64,000 nucleotides of DNA, taken from Lasiosphaeris hirsuta. Lineage: Eukaryota; Ascomycota; Sordariomycetes; Sordariales; Lasiosphaeriaceae. The DNA is taken from NCBI GenBank assembly GCA_030549175.1, contig JAUKUA010000001.1, positions 5,394,001-5,458,000 of the forward strand. The letters run 5' to 3'. This document shows positions 10,819-21,082 of the stretch, piece after piece. The notes under the pieces were generated by a model. The model worked only from the letters and a program-made list of their open reading frames with translations, ran no database searches and was not told where the DNA came from. Both the position numbers and the translations under genes were made by a program. Position 1 is the first letter of the stretch. The number at the start of each line of letters is the position of its first letter.

Positions 10819-12543
10819 CTAACAGGCCAAACCAGTTTCAAGCTGTCTTGCAGGCAGATCCTTGGAGAGACCTCAAAATACGCCAACTCCAAGTCTCACG
10901 ATTGCCAGAGAACTGCCTTCCTTGCTTACCCCAGGCCGTGGAGGCTGGACGCCGCGACAGCAAGGAACTCTACTTTGTTTCACATGCCCGTCCATGAGCA
11001 TTGCCCTCAACTTGCACACTGTATGTCGTTCAACGGGTAGCAGCAATATGTCCCACTTGGCCGAGATCGCCATCCATCGATTTGGCTGCCGCCTCCATGA
11101 TGTAGCGTTGAGCTCTTGAAAGCCTCCCAAGAAATGTAGGATTGCGACGATTGATTGCAGCACATCGTCAAATTTATGATTTCTTCAAGAAAAGAAATCT
11201 CAATGACAACATGAATTAAACGAGCAAAGCAATTTTGAGTTTTTTTTTCGCATCCGGATTGCGACGTATGCGCTTTCCTGCCGATACGATCGATCTTTTT
11301 GTAAATAGCGTCTGCATGTACATACTTTTCATAGTATAGCATACTTTGGAACGTCGTCTTGGCTGCTGTGCACTCAGTTCAACCTAAGCCATTCCGTGGA
11401 ACTAATGCCGCTGTGAGTAGTATGCCATGGCGCATATCTGCAACACCAGGGGGATGCAGCTGGCAGGACGGGGTGATCGAGTCTCATTTGCTGTATGGAT
11501 ACACTTTTGGGGAGCGAGTGAATGTTGATTTCTCAGCTTCAAATACTATTTTCATTCGTCATGTTCCAACCGACTCGGTGCTCCATACTCCCCGGGCCGC
11601 TCCCTCATACAATCCCTAACTCCACTTCTCCGTGGGGTGGCAAATCGGACAGACCTGACGACTCTCCGGGTTGTAAGTTGTAATACCCTCTTCCTTTAAC
11701 CTGGTTGTACAAGTAGTACGTACACAGCTGTTTCGTATCGGGCGATTCTGAACGGAGCAATGCCGAGAAACACGGGCAGACCGGCACATCTCTATGCTCA
11801 ATTCCTCTCGGCACACTTTTGCTATTGGACAGCGAGTGGGGTAGGCATGGAACCTATGTAAGTACGCACGCGTGGCACGCGCTATCGACGCAGGCAACAA
11901 GACCAAGCTTAGCCATACGCTGTCAGCTAGTGACCTGACGATGTCCCTGTTTCGGCCTCTGACTGCAGGACTTGAGCAGATAAGGGCTGACCGCATACAT
12001 CTTGGCTTGCTATTAACCACCTCTTGCACCACATCTTGATCAGCCCGCGGGAAAATTGTCGAAAGCCCCGGGGTCTGGGTTCTCGAGGGCGACAGCTTAA
12101 ACAGACAGGATGGGTAATAATGCGCAGTTTGACGCTGACAGTAAAAGTGTGATTTCGCGGCGGATCATCCCGCTCGGCCCTGCTTTAGGACAAACGGGCT
12201 GGCTCAGTTTTTCGTTTGCCACGCGCATTGTTTGCGGGGAACTAGAGTTTGACAAGAATGCGACGGCCGAGACAAGGTGCCATCCGAAGTTATCGAAGCT
12301 CGGAGAGCTTCGATCCTGCGCCTACGCGTTCCGGCAATATATCAATGGGTCGCCAACCACCAGCATCAATGTCTTGAGTCGCCGAGCATCTCTGATTGAG
12401 AAGCAGCGAGGCGAGTGGAGAGCAAGAGGAGGAATTGGGAATTGGGGTTTTGGAGAACCCCATCTTTCTTTCCGCGGCTCCATCTAAGTCTGCTTGCTGG
12501 CTAGGGCGAGCTGCAAGCGCCAGCCCCGATGGGGCAAGTACCT

Positions 12544-12579
12544 GAAAAAAAGAAGGCGCATCCCGCCTTCTTCTTTTTC
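12544..12579. repeat. Near-perfect inverted repeat (hairpin)
   Basis: Arms 12544-12558 (GAAAAAAAGAAGGCG) and 12564-12579 (CGCCTTCTTCTTTTTC) pair around the 5-nt loop CATCC, with one bulge. It is purine on one arm and pyrimidine on the other. It lies about 640 bp upstream of the ATG at 13222, possibly in the leader of that gene. Confidence 0.6.
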
Positions 12580-13221
12580 GGGTTCCCAGTTTTCCAGACC
12601 CCTGCCGCCTTGTCGGCTGTCGATGGGCTGTCGAGCCACCTCAGACCCTTGCAAACGAGGCCTGTTTCGTTGTTCGATGGCAGACGGGAGCTGGCCAGCT
12701 GGACATGCTGGATCCTGGACAGCGCCATCCAACCCAACCGCTTGCCAAGCCCGGCCGCTGGAAATCTTTCACTGCCCAAGCTTTCTCCGGCCCCGTTTCC
12801 CTCAGTCCTATCCTAGAAGCTATCGGCACTCACAGCTTGCGACGAGGCTGTCGCTGTTGTCTCCTGTTCCTTACTCTCTGCCCACCAGCTTCGTGCCCGC
12901 ATACCACGAGCAGCCCACGAGTTGCTGGCACATTGCCCACCCGTTGCGCACCATCTCGTCGCTCGTGCTTTCTCTGTGCGCTCGTTGGAGCCCGAGGCGC
13001 ATGTGTCTGTACAACATTGGTTGTCGTGGGAAGCTGTAGCGCTCGTGGACGAATGGTCAGGCCTGAGACCTCCCAAAGACCAAGCACAACCAAGCACTCG
13101 ACGCTGGTCACCAGATTCGCGACAACGAAAGCCAAGCGCACCTACACCAGCCTGACGTCCATTGCACTTCAATACTCCCACACGCCTACCCGTCGCAGGA
13201 ACCCAACGGTCAAGGTCAAAC

Positions 13222-15242
13222 ATGTCGGCTCCCTACTGGGGCCAGCTCCCAGGTCCCAAGACCGGCCAAACCAACGCTCGCCGCCTGTCTGACGATGTCA
13301 ATTCACCGGTCGACCCCCGCCGGTCATTGGACGTACCTGTTCAGGGCCAGTCGAGATTGAACCGTGTGTCTGTCCAAACTACAAAATCTGATGCTCCGAC
13401 CGACTCAACCCTGAGTCCCTTTGTCTCGCCTACTGCTTCAAGTTTTCAAGGCCAAGGACTTGCACCTCGCCCTCCATCTTTGCCATACGGCGTCCAGTAC
13501 CCGCCCGAGCTCCTAGAGAACCGCCGCCGCCGCCAGAGCCGCAACCAGGAGCCTCCCGAACCCGAGTACACGTCAGCACCCGCCCCGCCTCTGCCCGCCG
13601 CTCCCGACGTGCCACGGGCTCCGCCTGTGAGCTACAAGTATCCCGCCGGAAGTGCTGCCCCGTCCCCGGGAATATTTCGGACCAACAAACAAATGGAGGT
13701 TGAAGAGTACATCAAGGCGTCGACTCCGGTTAGCCAGAAGGAGGACCATCCGGTTCTAGACCGGGCCAGCAACACACTAGACGCCAGCAACACACTAGAC
13801 GCCAGCGCAATACCGAGAACACAGCGCAACACCACCGATCCTGCCCTCGCCAGGCATATCACGGTGCAGGATGTCCCTAATGGCCATCAACGCAGAGCAT
13901 CTGGCACGGACCAGCTCTTGCAGAATAGGAGGAGAAGGGCTTCGGGGAGCCAGCCAACCGATCGAGTAAGAATGAAAATCATCGACCGCTCTCCTTTGCA
14001 AAGGCTTGAGCTGACGCTCGAGGACCAGTTGTCCAAGGAGGACAAGCGGGCACGCGCCGAAGCTGCCGAGAGGGCTGCCCGTGAGAGGGCGGCAGCGAAC
14101 GGGGCACCTCCTCAAGGAGAAAAGAGTCCCGTTGCACCGGTAACCCCCGTGACACCCACAAAACAGCCACAGGGAGCTTCGGCGCAGAACGGCCCTCTGT
14201 CGCAGAACCCCCCAGAGGAAGGCCGAAGGTACCCATTGGTTCGAGCTAAATCGCCCAGAAATAAAACTCACGACTCGCGGATACCCGTACCATTAGGTGG
14301 CCATGCGTCTGGTATCCCACAGCGGAATCTCAGCTTCCGCGAACGAGCAGCAAAGAATGACATCAAGCCACCCAACGAACCTGATGAAGGATCCCATCGC
14401 GATGCCTCACCGACAACCAATGGTACTTCAGTGGCAAGAAGTGGTAGCAACAAGTTGAAGAAAAACCCCCCCAATGACCCATGGCCCCCAGAGAGTCGCT
14501 GGAACCCATTACTCCGGTGAGGTATGAGGGTGGGCCTGTCCGTACGTATGCCCCTCAAAAATTGGACTTCAGCCCGATGCCACGGCGGAATACGGAGCCG
14601 TCCGACAGGAGTGAGGATGAGGTGACATCAACTCCCCCGACAACCGGAAAACTGGTTAAGAATGCCAGCCAGAGAAAGGCCGAGCAAATATTTGGCCGAG
14701 AGCTACCCCAACTCGTCACACGCGACGGGGCGCGACGAAGCCCTGATTTTGGAAGGAACGGGCCCTCGCCTCCTCCTGCCGCAGTGGCCGGTTACCGCAC
14801 ACGAAGAGACGCCAGAAGCGAGAGCGATAGCGACGAGGAGTCTCGCCACGTATCGGATCTTGTTTACCATGCGCGCGACAAGCTACAGCCTGGCCGAGGT
14901 GTGTTCAAGCCGACCGAATACCTGGAGGAATGGAAGGGGGCGCCTGTTGGAGCACTGTCTGGTGATCTGGTCGACCTCGATGATTTGCCACCCGCGGTGG
15001 AAAAGGGTGCCACATGGTGGGAAACATCGCCGTCCAGGAGAAGGAGCGGTAGCATTTCCGCACGACCGAGGAAGGGTGAGGCCTTTGAAGGTGAATACGA
15101 TGACACAAACGGTATGCAAATTTTCCATCCGAAACCAGCGGCACGAAATATGACGGGGCTTGTGGTGGTTATCGCCATCATGTTGGCGGCGGCAGTATTT
15201 CACTGGCGTGTCAGATTCTCGTCCGTTGATCCAAGGCCGTGA
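13222..15242 (+). CDS. Disordered tail-anchored protein of unknown function
   Basis: I cannot name this protein. Exons 13222-14516 and 14573-15242 give 654 aa. The 56-nt intron (GTGAGG...TTCAG) is inferred because the first frame hits a stop at 14518 and the second frame carries on with a similar composition. A frameshift would be the alternative. The protein is rich in Ser, Pro and charged residues, with basic patches (NRRRRQSRNQ), a coiled-coil-like DRSPLQRLELTLEDQLSKED block near residue 255 and a conserved-looking stretch DLVYHARDKLQPGRGVFKP in the second exon. One hydrophobic segment close to the C-terminus (MTGLVVVIAIMLAAAVFHW) leaves a short tail, suggesting a tail-anchored ER or nuclear-envelope protein. 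A tandem duplication ASNTLDASNTLDAS is visible near residue 185. ATG 13222 (MSAPYWGQLPGP) is the first ATG of the frame. Confidence 0.65.
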
Positions 15243-15467
15243 ACGATGAGATGTGTGGGCCAGGAGTCTGGATAGGTTGTTTTCCATCGACCTCAATTCA
15301 GATGCCTACGGCTTCGGCAGCAGTGACGTGGCTTTGGACCTCGTTGCAGCATCGCGGTCCTTTTGTATCCACTTCCCCATACTCGTGCGACAGCCACGTT
15401 GCATTATCTGTCACCCGTTGAACACTAGGAAGATTTACTGACTTCTGGCATGTTCGGCTTGATATAG

Positions 15468-18400
15468 CTCCCACGAGGTTTAAGCCACCCCTGTATCTGA
15501 AGTGCGGGCCGCTGTTGAGATACTGCGGCATCCGCCATGAGCGTGTACCAAGTCGCTCGACCCGGAATGGCCCTGTTGTGGACAGGGAGATATGGAGGGG
15601 CTCTGTCATGATTGTCACAACTGACGACGACTCATCCTACGACATTGCTCCGACACTGAGAATGTTCGTTCAACCTATTGAGCTCCTCCCTCCACCACCA
15701 AGGGAGATCAATGGCGACGAGCCGCTGGCGCCTGAGTATGTAGACCCTCTCGCGGGGCACCCGAAGCTCGGACGTAAGGGCGAGACGCTCTACGTCCGAC
15801 CGGTGGACCACTTGGAGGAGGAGAAAGACTTGTCGAGAGACGAGACGGACGAAGGCCTATTTGAGAAATCAAAGAGCCCGCCCGATTTCCTTCTGAAAAA
15901 GGGAGTGGTCGATCCGCCAGGCTCTTTTGCTTCCCGTAGGAAGCGCGCCGACATTGACGGAGAGAAAGCGGGCAAGTTCAAGGACTGCAGAGGCTTCAGA
16001 CTGCACGCCGAGCGGGGTTACACCTTCTGGAGATTCAATATCGAGGTGGAGCTCCGGGATAAGGAGCAGCGCATCGCCTACCGGATCAACAGAGGCCCCT
16101 CGACAGGCTTTTGGGTCCCGGCTAAGGGCCAGACGATGAATATCATGTTCCACAGCTGCAATGGCTTCAGCATGAGTGTCAACCCTGATACCTTCAGTGG
16201 GCCGGATCCAATGTGGCGCGACGTCCTCAACACTCACCAGAGCCAACCGTTTCACGTCATGATTGGAGGCGGCGATCAGATCTATAACGACAAGTGCATG
16301 CAGGAAACTAAAATCTTCAAGGAGTGGCTCATGATCAAGAACCCCTTGCACAAGCACAAGGCGCCCTTTACGGCTGAAATGCAAAACGAGCTCGAGGAAT
16401 TCTACCTGGAGCGCTATTGCATGTGGTTCTCTCAGGGCCTCTTTGGCATGGCGAACTCGCAGATCCCTATGGTTAATATGTTTGACGACCACGACATCAT
16501 CGATGGGTTTGGCTCTTACCCCCATCACTTCATGAACTCGCCAGTGTTCTCCGGGCTCGGCAATGTCGCTTTCAAATACTATATGCTATTCCAACATCAA
16601 AGCATCACCGGAGAAACCGAGAAGGATGAGCCGAGCTGGACGCTGGGCATCCGCCCAGGGCCCTACATTACTGAGCACAGCCGCAGCTTGTTCATGAACC
16701 TGGGAGCCAAGGTCGCCCTCTTGGCTGTGGACGCTCGCACCGAGCGTACGCGTGAGGGAGTTATTACCCAAGCAACGTGGAAGAAGATCATGGACCGGTG
16801 CTTTGATGAGATCGACAGGGGCAAGACGGAGCATTTGCTTGTTGTTTTGGGTGTGCCTATCGCCTATCCGAGATTGGTCTGGCTTGAGAACATGTAAGTG
16901 TTATTGCCCCCGAACCAGCCAGCTACGAACTCTAACTGATGTTTGTCTTTAGCTTGACCTCCCGCATAATGGACCCAATCAAGGCCCTTGGAAAGACAGG
17001 AATGTTTGGCAACGTTCTCAATACTTTCGACGGTGGTGTTGAGGTCCTTGATGATCTTGACGACCATTGGACTGCTAAAAATCACAAGGAGGAGCGCAGC
17101 ATCGTGATTGAGGACTTGCAGGACCTAGCAGGCGATAAATCTATCCGGGTTACTATTTTGAGGTGAGTTACTCCTCCCTGTTCGCAGGTTATACTGACGT
17201 GATATCTAGCGGCGACGTTCATCTTGCAGCTATTGGGCAATTCTACTCGAACCCCAAGCTCGGCATCCCAAAGCACAAGGACTTCCGGTATATACCGAAT
17301 GTCATCTCCTCGGCGATCGTCAATACGCCGCCGCCTGATCTGATGGCCGACATACTGAACAAGCGCAACAAGGTGCACCACTTCGACAAGGAGACAGATG
17401 AAGACATGATCCCAATCTTCTCCCACGGAGTGGATAGCAAGCCACGCAACAACAAGCATTTGCTCCCGCATCGCAACTGGTGCTCCATCCGCCCATATGT
17501 TCCGGGCAACTCGCCACCGGCAACCCCGGAACAGTCAGCGTACGACCTCACGCCCGGGGCGTCACCGCCCGGAACTGCCAATGGAGGTGGAGGCGGAAGC
17601 GGGATCTTCCGTCGTCTCTCCTTCTCCAAATCCCGCAACCGTGGGCCCTCGTTCCGAGGCCCGGATAGTGTCCGAGATCGAGCCCGCCCGCCCGTCTCGG
17701 GTGGTTTACTTCGTGCACTCTCGAGGAAGAGGGTTGCTGCTAGCGCCGATGCGGTGAACACTGCCGGTCAACAACAGAGGCCGCCGGCGGGACAAGGCTT
17801 CCTGACGAGAACTCTATCGGGCTCGTCGATCAACGGCCGCTTTGGTGGTCTCTTCCGCCGGCACCCCAGCAGCGCCAAACGTGGCGACGATGGCGGTATC
17901 AACGGGACCTGGGGAGACGAGGAGACGGAAGAGGAGGATATCGAATTCGACGAGGAAAGCCCACGTGTTCGTGGAGGTGGGGGAGGCCGACGCGGTATCG
18001 GTCTGCGTGGCGGTCTCGGCGATTACCCGCACGAGTATAACGAGTTCGAAGATGGTGACGAGAATTACTTCTCCGCCCAGCCGTCCGAGTTACCTCACGC
18101 CCGGGACCCGACAGCCATGAGCGGTGGCGCAGGTCCTGTCGGCATGACACGGGCGGCTGCGGGTGGATCGCGCGGCGACGTGGTTCCAGAGCAGGAGTTT
18201 GCTCCCAAGCCGTTCCACCGCACACCGACGGGTTTGACGGCCAAGCAGATGAAGCACGCCGAGAAGCTGTCTGTCAATCTCGAGGGTGGATTGGAGATTT
18301 CGCTCAACGTCGAGATTAGTCCCAAGGACCCAGGCGGTAGCACGGTGCCGTACCGGCTCGTGGTGCCAAGGTTGTGGTATGAGTACGAGGGGTCGGATGC

Positions 18401-18470
18401 GGAGCCGAAGCTAGAGAAACCAGTGGGAGGAATCAAGAGGCTTCTTAGTCTGAGAAAGAGCGACCAGTGA
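15468..18470 (+). CDS. PhoD-like metallophosphatase, fungal type (5' end unresolved)
   Basis: Large fungal protein with a PhoD-like phosphatase domain, a two-metal phosphoesterase fold; the substrate in fungi is not established. Supported exons are 15468-16893, 16953-17162 and 17210-18470 (964 codons plus stop), with introns of 59 and 47 nt. Translation starts inside a block that looks conserved (APTRFKPPLYLKCGPLLRY), directly after a TATAG acceptor at 15467 with a CTGAC branch near 15440. A short 5' exon must therefore lie upstream; I could not fix it. Metal-site motifs: GGGDQIYND, FDDHDIIDGFG and, spanning the last junction, LSGDVHLAAIGQFYSNP. After the catalytic domain comes a long disordered, Ser/Arg/Gly-rich region with an acidic patch, then a C-terminal block LSVNLEGGLEISLNVEISP. 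The previous gene ends only 225 nt upstream. Confidence 0.85.
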
Positions 18471-19211
18471 GGCTGGTTATGGGGCATATAATGGATATTG
18501 TGAATATTGGATGTGACGGCATATGGTAAAAGGAAAAGGCTTTACATGCTTGGAAGAGGGAAATATAGCGGCGAATGTTTTAAAAGTCTTCTGGCTTATG
18601 GGGGTTTCTAATGGTTAGTTATTTTGGGGGCTCATCTCAGACGCGGCTGCTACTGGCTTTTTAGAATTGGGCTTTGCCGTTCATTCATCGAAATGTGTTG
18701 CGTTAGCAGCACACATGGGTAGATATGGTATCGGACGACTTGATGAACTTTGGGGAGGTGGAAGGCATTGTTGATAGCAGGGAAGACTACATTACATCTG
18801 CCTATCTGTATGTCTTGGATTCTTTTTATTTTGTGGTTAGTCAATCCTTTGGTGTTCGGCGAAGGGGTTTTAGGCACAGCGAGAATGAGGAATCTCTAGT
18901 AAATAGAATATTGAATCTAATACTTGATTCGTCTCCATCGCTGATCAATATCAAATTCCAAGGGTGGCCATGGTGGGTTTCTCTCAGCGACTTCTCGTCT
19001 TCCCTTGCAAATAAAAGAGGCATATTTTACAGTATCAGTTAGTCACCGTTCAGCGTTCACGCATCTCATTTGTAGGTTCATTTAGCAATCGCGACAGAAG
19101 CAGGAAATCCTAAAGCGCATCCGCCGATCGTCCAAAAAGGGCGTACTGATTGATACATCCGGCCAGCAAAACAATAAAGCACCGGATTATAGTCCATCAA
19201 CAAAAACATTT
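18471..19211. other. Gap between PhoD-like gene and tRNA-Ser
   Basis: 3' flank of the phosphatase gene and downstream flank of the tRNA, which is on the other strand. AT-rich. No gene, repeat or further RNA recognised. Confidence 0.5.
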
Positions 19212-19312
19212 CGTCACCTACAGGATTCGAACCTGTGCTCCCGAGGGAATTGCCTAGGTTTACCACCGAGGTGGATAGCAGGGCAACGCGTTAACCACTC
19301 CGCCAAAGTGAC
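19212..19312 (-). tRNA. tRNA-Ser(GCU) with 20-nt intron
   Basis: Full cloverleaf on the minus strand. The acceptor stem GTCACTT pairs with AGGTGAC, discriminator G (usual for Ser). The anticodon stem is TTGCC/GGCAA with loop CTGCTA, anticodon GCU after a T33. A long variable arm with a CCC/GGG stem marks class II tRNA-Ser, and the T arm is ACAGG-TTCGAAT-CCTGT. A 20-nt intron (19256-19275) sits one base 3' of the anticodon and can fold on itself (CCACC/GGTGG). Mature length is 81 nt before CCA. Confidence 0.95.
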
Positions 19313-19706
19313 TAATGTGTTATGCCGTGGACGTCAAGTCCTGCTTGGAGAATCTCTACACCAAACGGAGGGGGGGGGGAGGGTGATGGTGCCTAAAATA
19401 GTAAGTGGAAACCTCCACACAAGTATACAACAAAGTCAAACTGAGCCCTATAGGAGATTAGTAAAGTTGCCGAAGCAGGAAAGGGGTATGTGATGGCAGC
19501 TTACCACATTAAGGACGTGATAACGTGCCGACATGTCTTTCTATCTTTGACGACATATCGGCTATTTGGTTTTCCCCTCGCGCCGCCTGTTGCTTCTTTT
19601 GGCGGCCCCGTTTTTGGGGGATGACATATTTCCCATTTGGCCCTCGGGTAAAACCTCATAGCGCCCGATCACGCAAGTAGATGCCCCGATGTCCCCAGTG
19701 GCCAGT
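19313..19706. other. Gap between tRNA-Ser and Y14 gene
   Basis: Upstream flank of the tRNA and 3' flank of the Y14 gene. A G9 run lies near 19371. Nothing else recognised. Confidence 0.5.
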
Positions 19707-20328
19707 TCAGATAACTTCCTCCTTGGCTGCGGCCCCGGGACTCCTACTCCTGCTGCGCCCGGTCCGTCCGCGAGTTGGGCCGCGGCCACCCCCTCCGCCG
19801 CCGCCCCGTGCTCCGCCGCCTTGTCCCTTGCCAGGCGGGGGCCTTACGAACGCAAAGTCGACTTGGACGGTCTGGTCGAGGAGCTTGGTGTCGTTTGCGC
19901 CGTCGATGGCGGCGCGCGCCTCGTCCAGCGTCGGGTATTCGATTAGCGCATAGCCCTAGAGTCGTGGTCATTAGCCTAGGGCTAGATTGTCTACCCCGCG
20001 GGGCCCCGTTCGGGGCGAGCGTGGCCGGGGCAGAGGGGGCAGAGGGTGTGTTTGCACATACCTTGACGTAACCGCTGCGCCTGTCCAGATTTAGATGCAG
20101 GTTCTTGATCTCGCCGAACTCGCCAAACTTGTCGTGAATGGCCTCTTCGTCGGCCTCCTCGTGCACGTTGGTGACCATGACGATCCAGCCCTCGATGGAC
20201 CGTACAGCTGTGGCCTTGGTATGTGTCTGCATGGCGGCCAAGCGCGTGCTGTTAGCTGCACCACTGCCTGAAGCATCGTTGCCGCCCTGGGGGAAGACAG
20301 GCTCGTCCAGTTCCATATCGTCGGCCAT
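19707..20328 (-). CDS. rbm8A: RNA-binding protein Y14 (RBM8A), exon junction complex
   Basis: Y14 binds Mago nashi in the exon junction complex deposited on spliced mRNA. Exons 20328-20062 and 19955-19707 give 171 aa, close to the human protein. The 106-nt intron (GTATGT...TCTAG) splits the RRM in phase 0 (SGYVK/GYALIEY). The RRM spans about residues 48-127: the RNP2-like strand is WIVMVTNVH and the RNP1 region is SGYVKGYALIEY. In Y14 this face binds Mago rather than RNA. The N-terminus is acidic ([10 protein letters not shown]) and the C-terminus is Gly/Arg-rich, ending in an RSRS stretch. Start: first ATG. PYM, which dismantles the Y14-Mago core, lies in the same window at 57.3-57.9 kb. Confidence 0.94.
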
Positions 20329-21082
20329 TTTGTGTTTTGCGCGTGCGATGTCGCTCGGTTGCGCTTCTAGAGGATCGGCAGGGAATGGGTGCAGGTGTTC
20401 GCGAGGTCAAGTCAACCTAAAGCGTTGCAGAAAAGGAAGAGTGAACCTTTTGGGTTGGATCGCGTCCACCCATCTGGTGAACCGCGGGGCTTAGCGTGCT
20501 TTCCCGATCAGGCTTGGCACGGGGGCCCATCCGCTCCTTATCTTATCGCCTGCCGACATCTTGCATACACATTGCATGTAAATAGGTAAATACAATGATA
20601 TAGGGGCTGAATCAGGAAAGTAATGTAAGGCATACAACGCCAGTTCAATCGGCGAGATATCTCGCCAAATCAACACAAGCTCTATGTATTACTTGAAGGA
20701 TTTTTTTTTTTTTTTGAAAAAAATTGAGTCCACCCGGTAACGCCTTTGGTCCATAAAAACAGATGATTTACACCAGGATAAACAGACAGGTTCCTCATCA
20801 ACTTTCCCCTGCTGTGCACAGCCCACTTCACTTTGTCCGCAGAACAATGTGAACGAACACTCAGCGTTGATTGATCGAGAAGAGCCAAATAATACAACAA
20901 ACAAATTCCGTCAACGCCGAAACCAATTCCGCCCTAATTAACCCTATCCTAACCACCGCAGCGCATCGCGCGCGGCGAGATAACAAAAGGCGCCGTCATC
21001 ACCGTTACATGACCAAGACTCCAACAATGCCACAATCCACACACCATAAATCCAGTCTTGTTCAGTTTTTTCCCCTCGTCAC
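20329..21082. other. Gap upstream of Y14, downstream of Ppc89-like gene
   Basis: Promoter of the Y14 gene and 3' flank of the next minus-strand gene. It contains a long T run at about 20701-20715 followed by GAAAAAAA. Otherwise AT-rich with no gene recognised. Confidence 0.5.

Larger units (their letters stand above)
10280..13221. other. Long divergent intergenic region, KEX2 / unknown gene
   Basis: About 2.9 kb without a gene I can support. It holds a T10 run near 10411, a TCACGTGA palindrome at 10811-10818, a T-rich patch near 11239, a hairpin at 12544-12579 and a C/T-rich leader from about 12750 to the next ATG. A 125-codon ATG frame at 12110-12487 has no recognisable domain and was not called. 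Confidence 0.5.

Noticed and set aside
12110..12487. 125-codon ATG frame on the plus strand
   Set aside because: No domain, no signal of coding bias and no supporting neighbours; in gene-free DNA this length occurs by chance.
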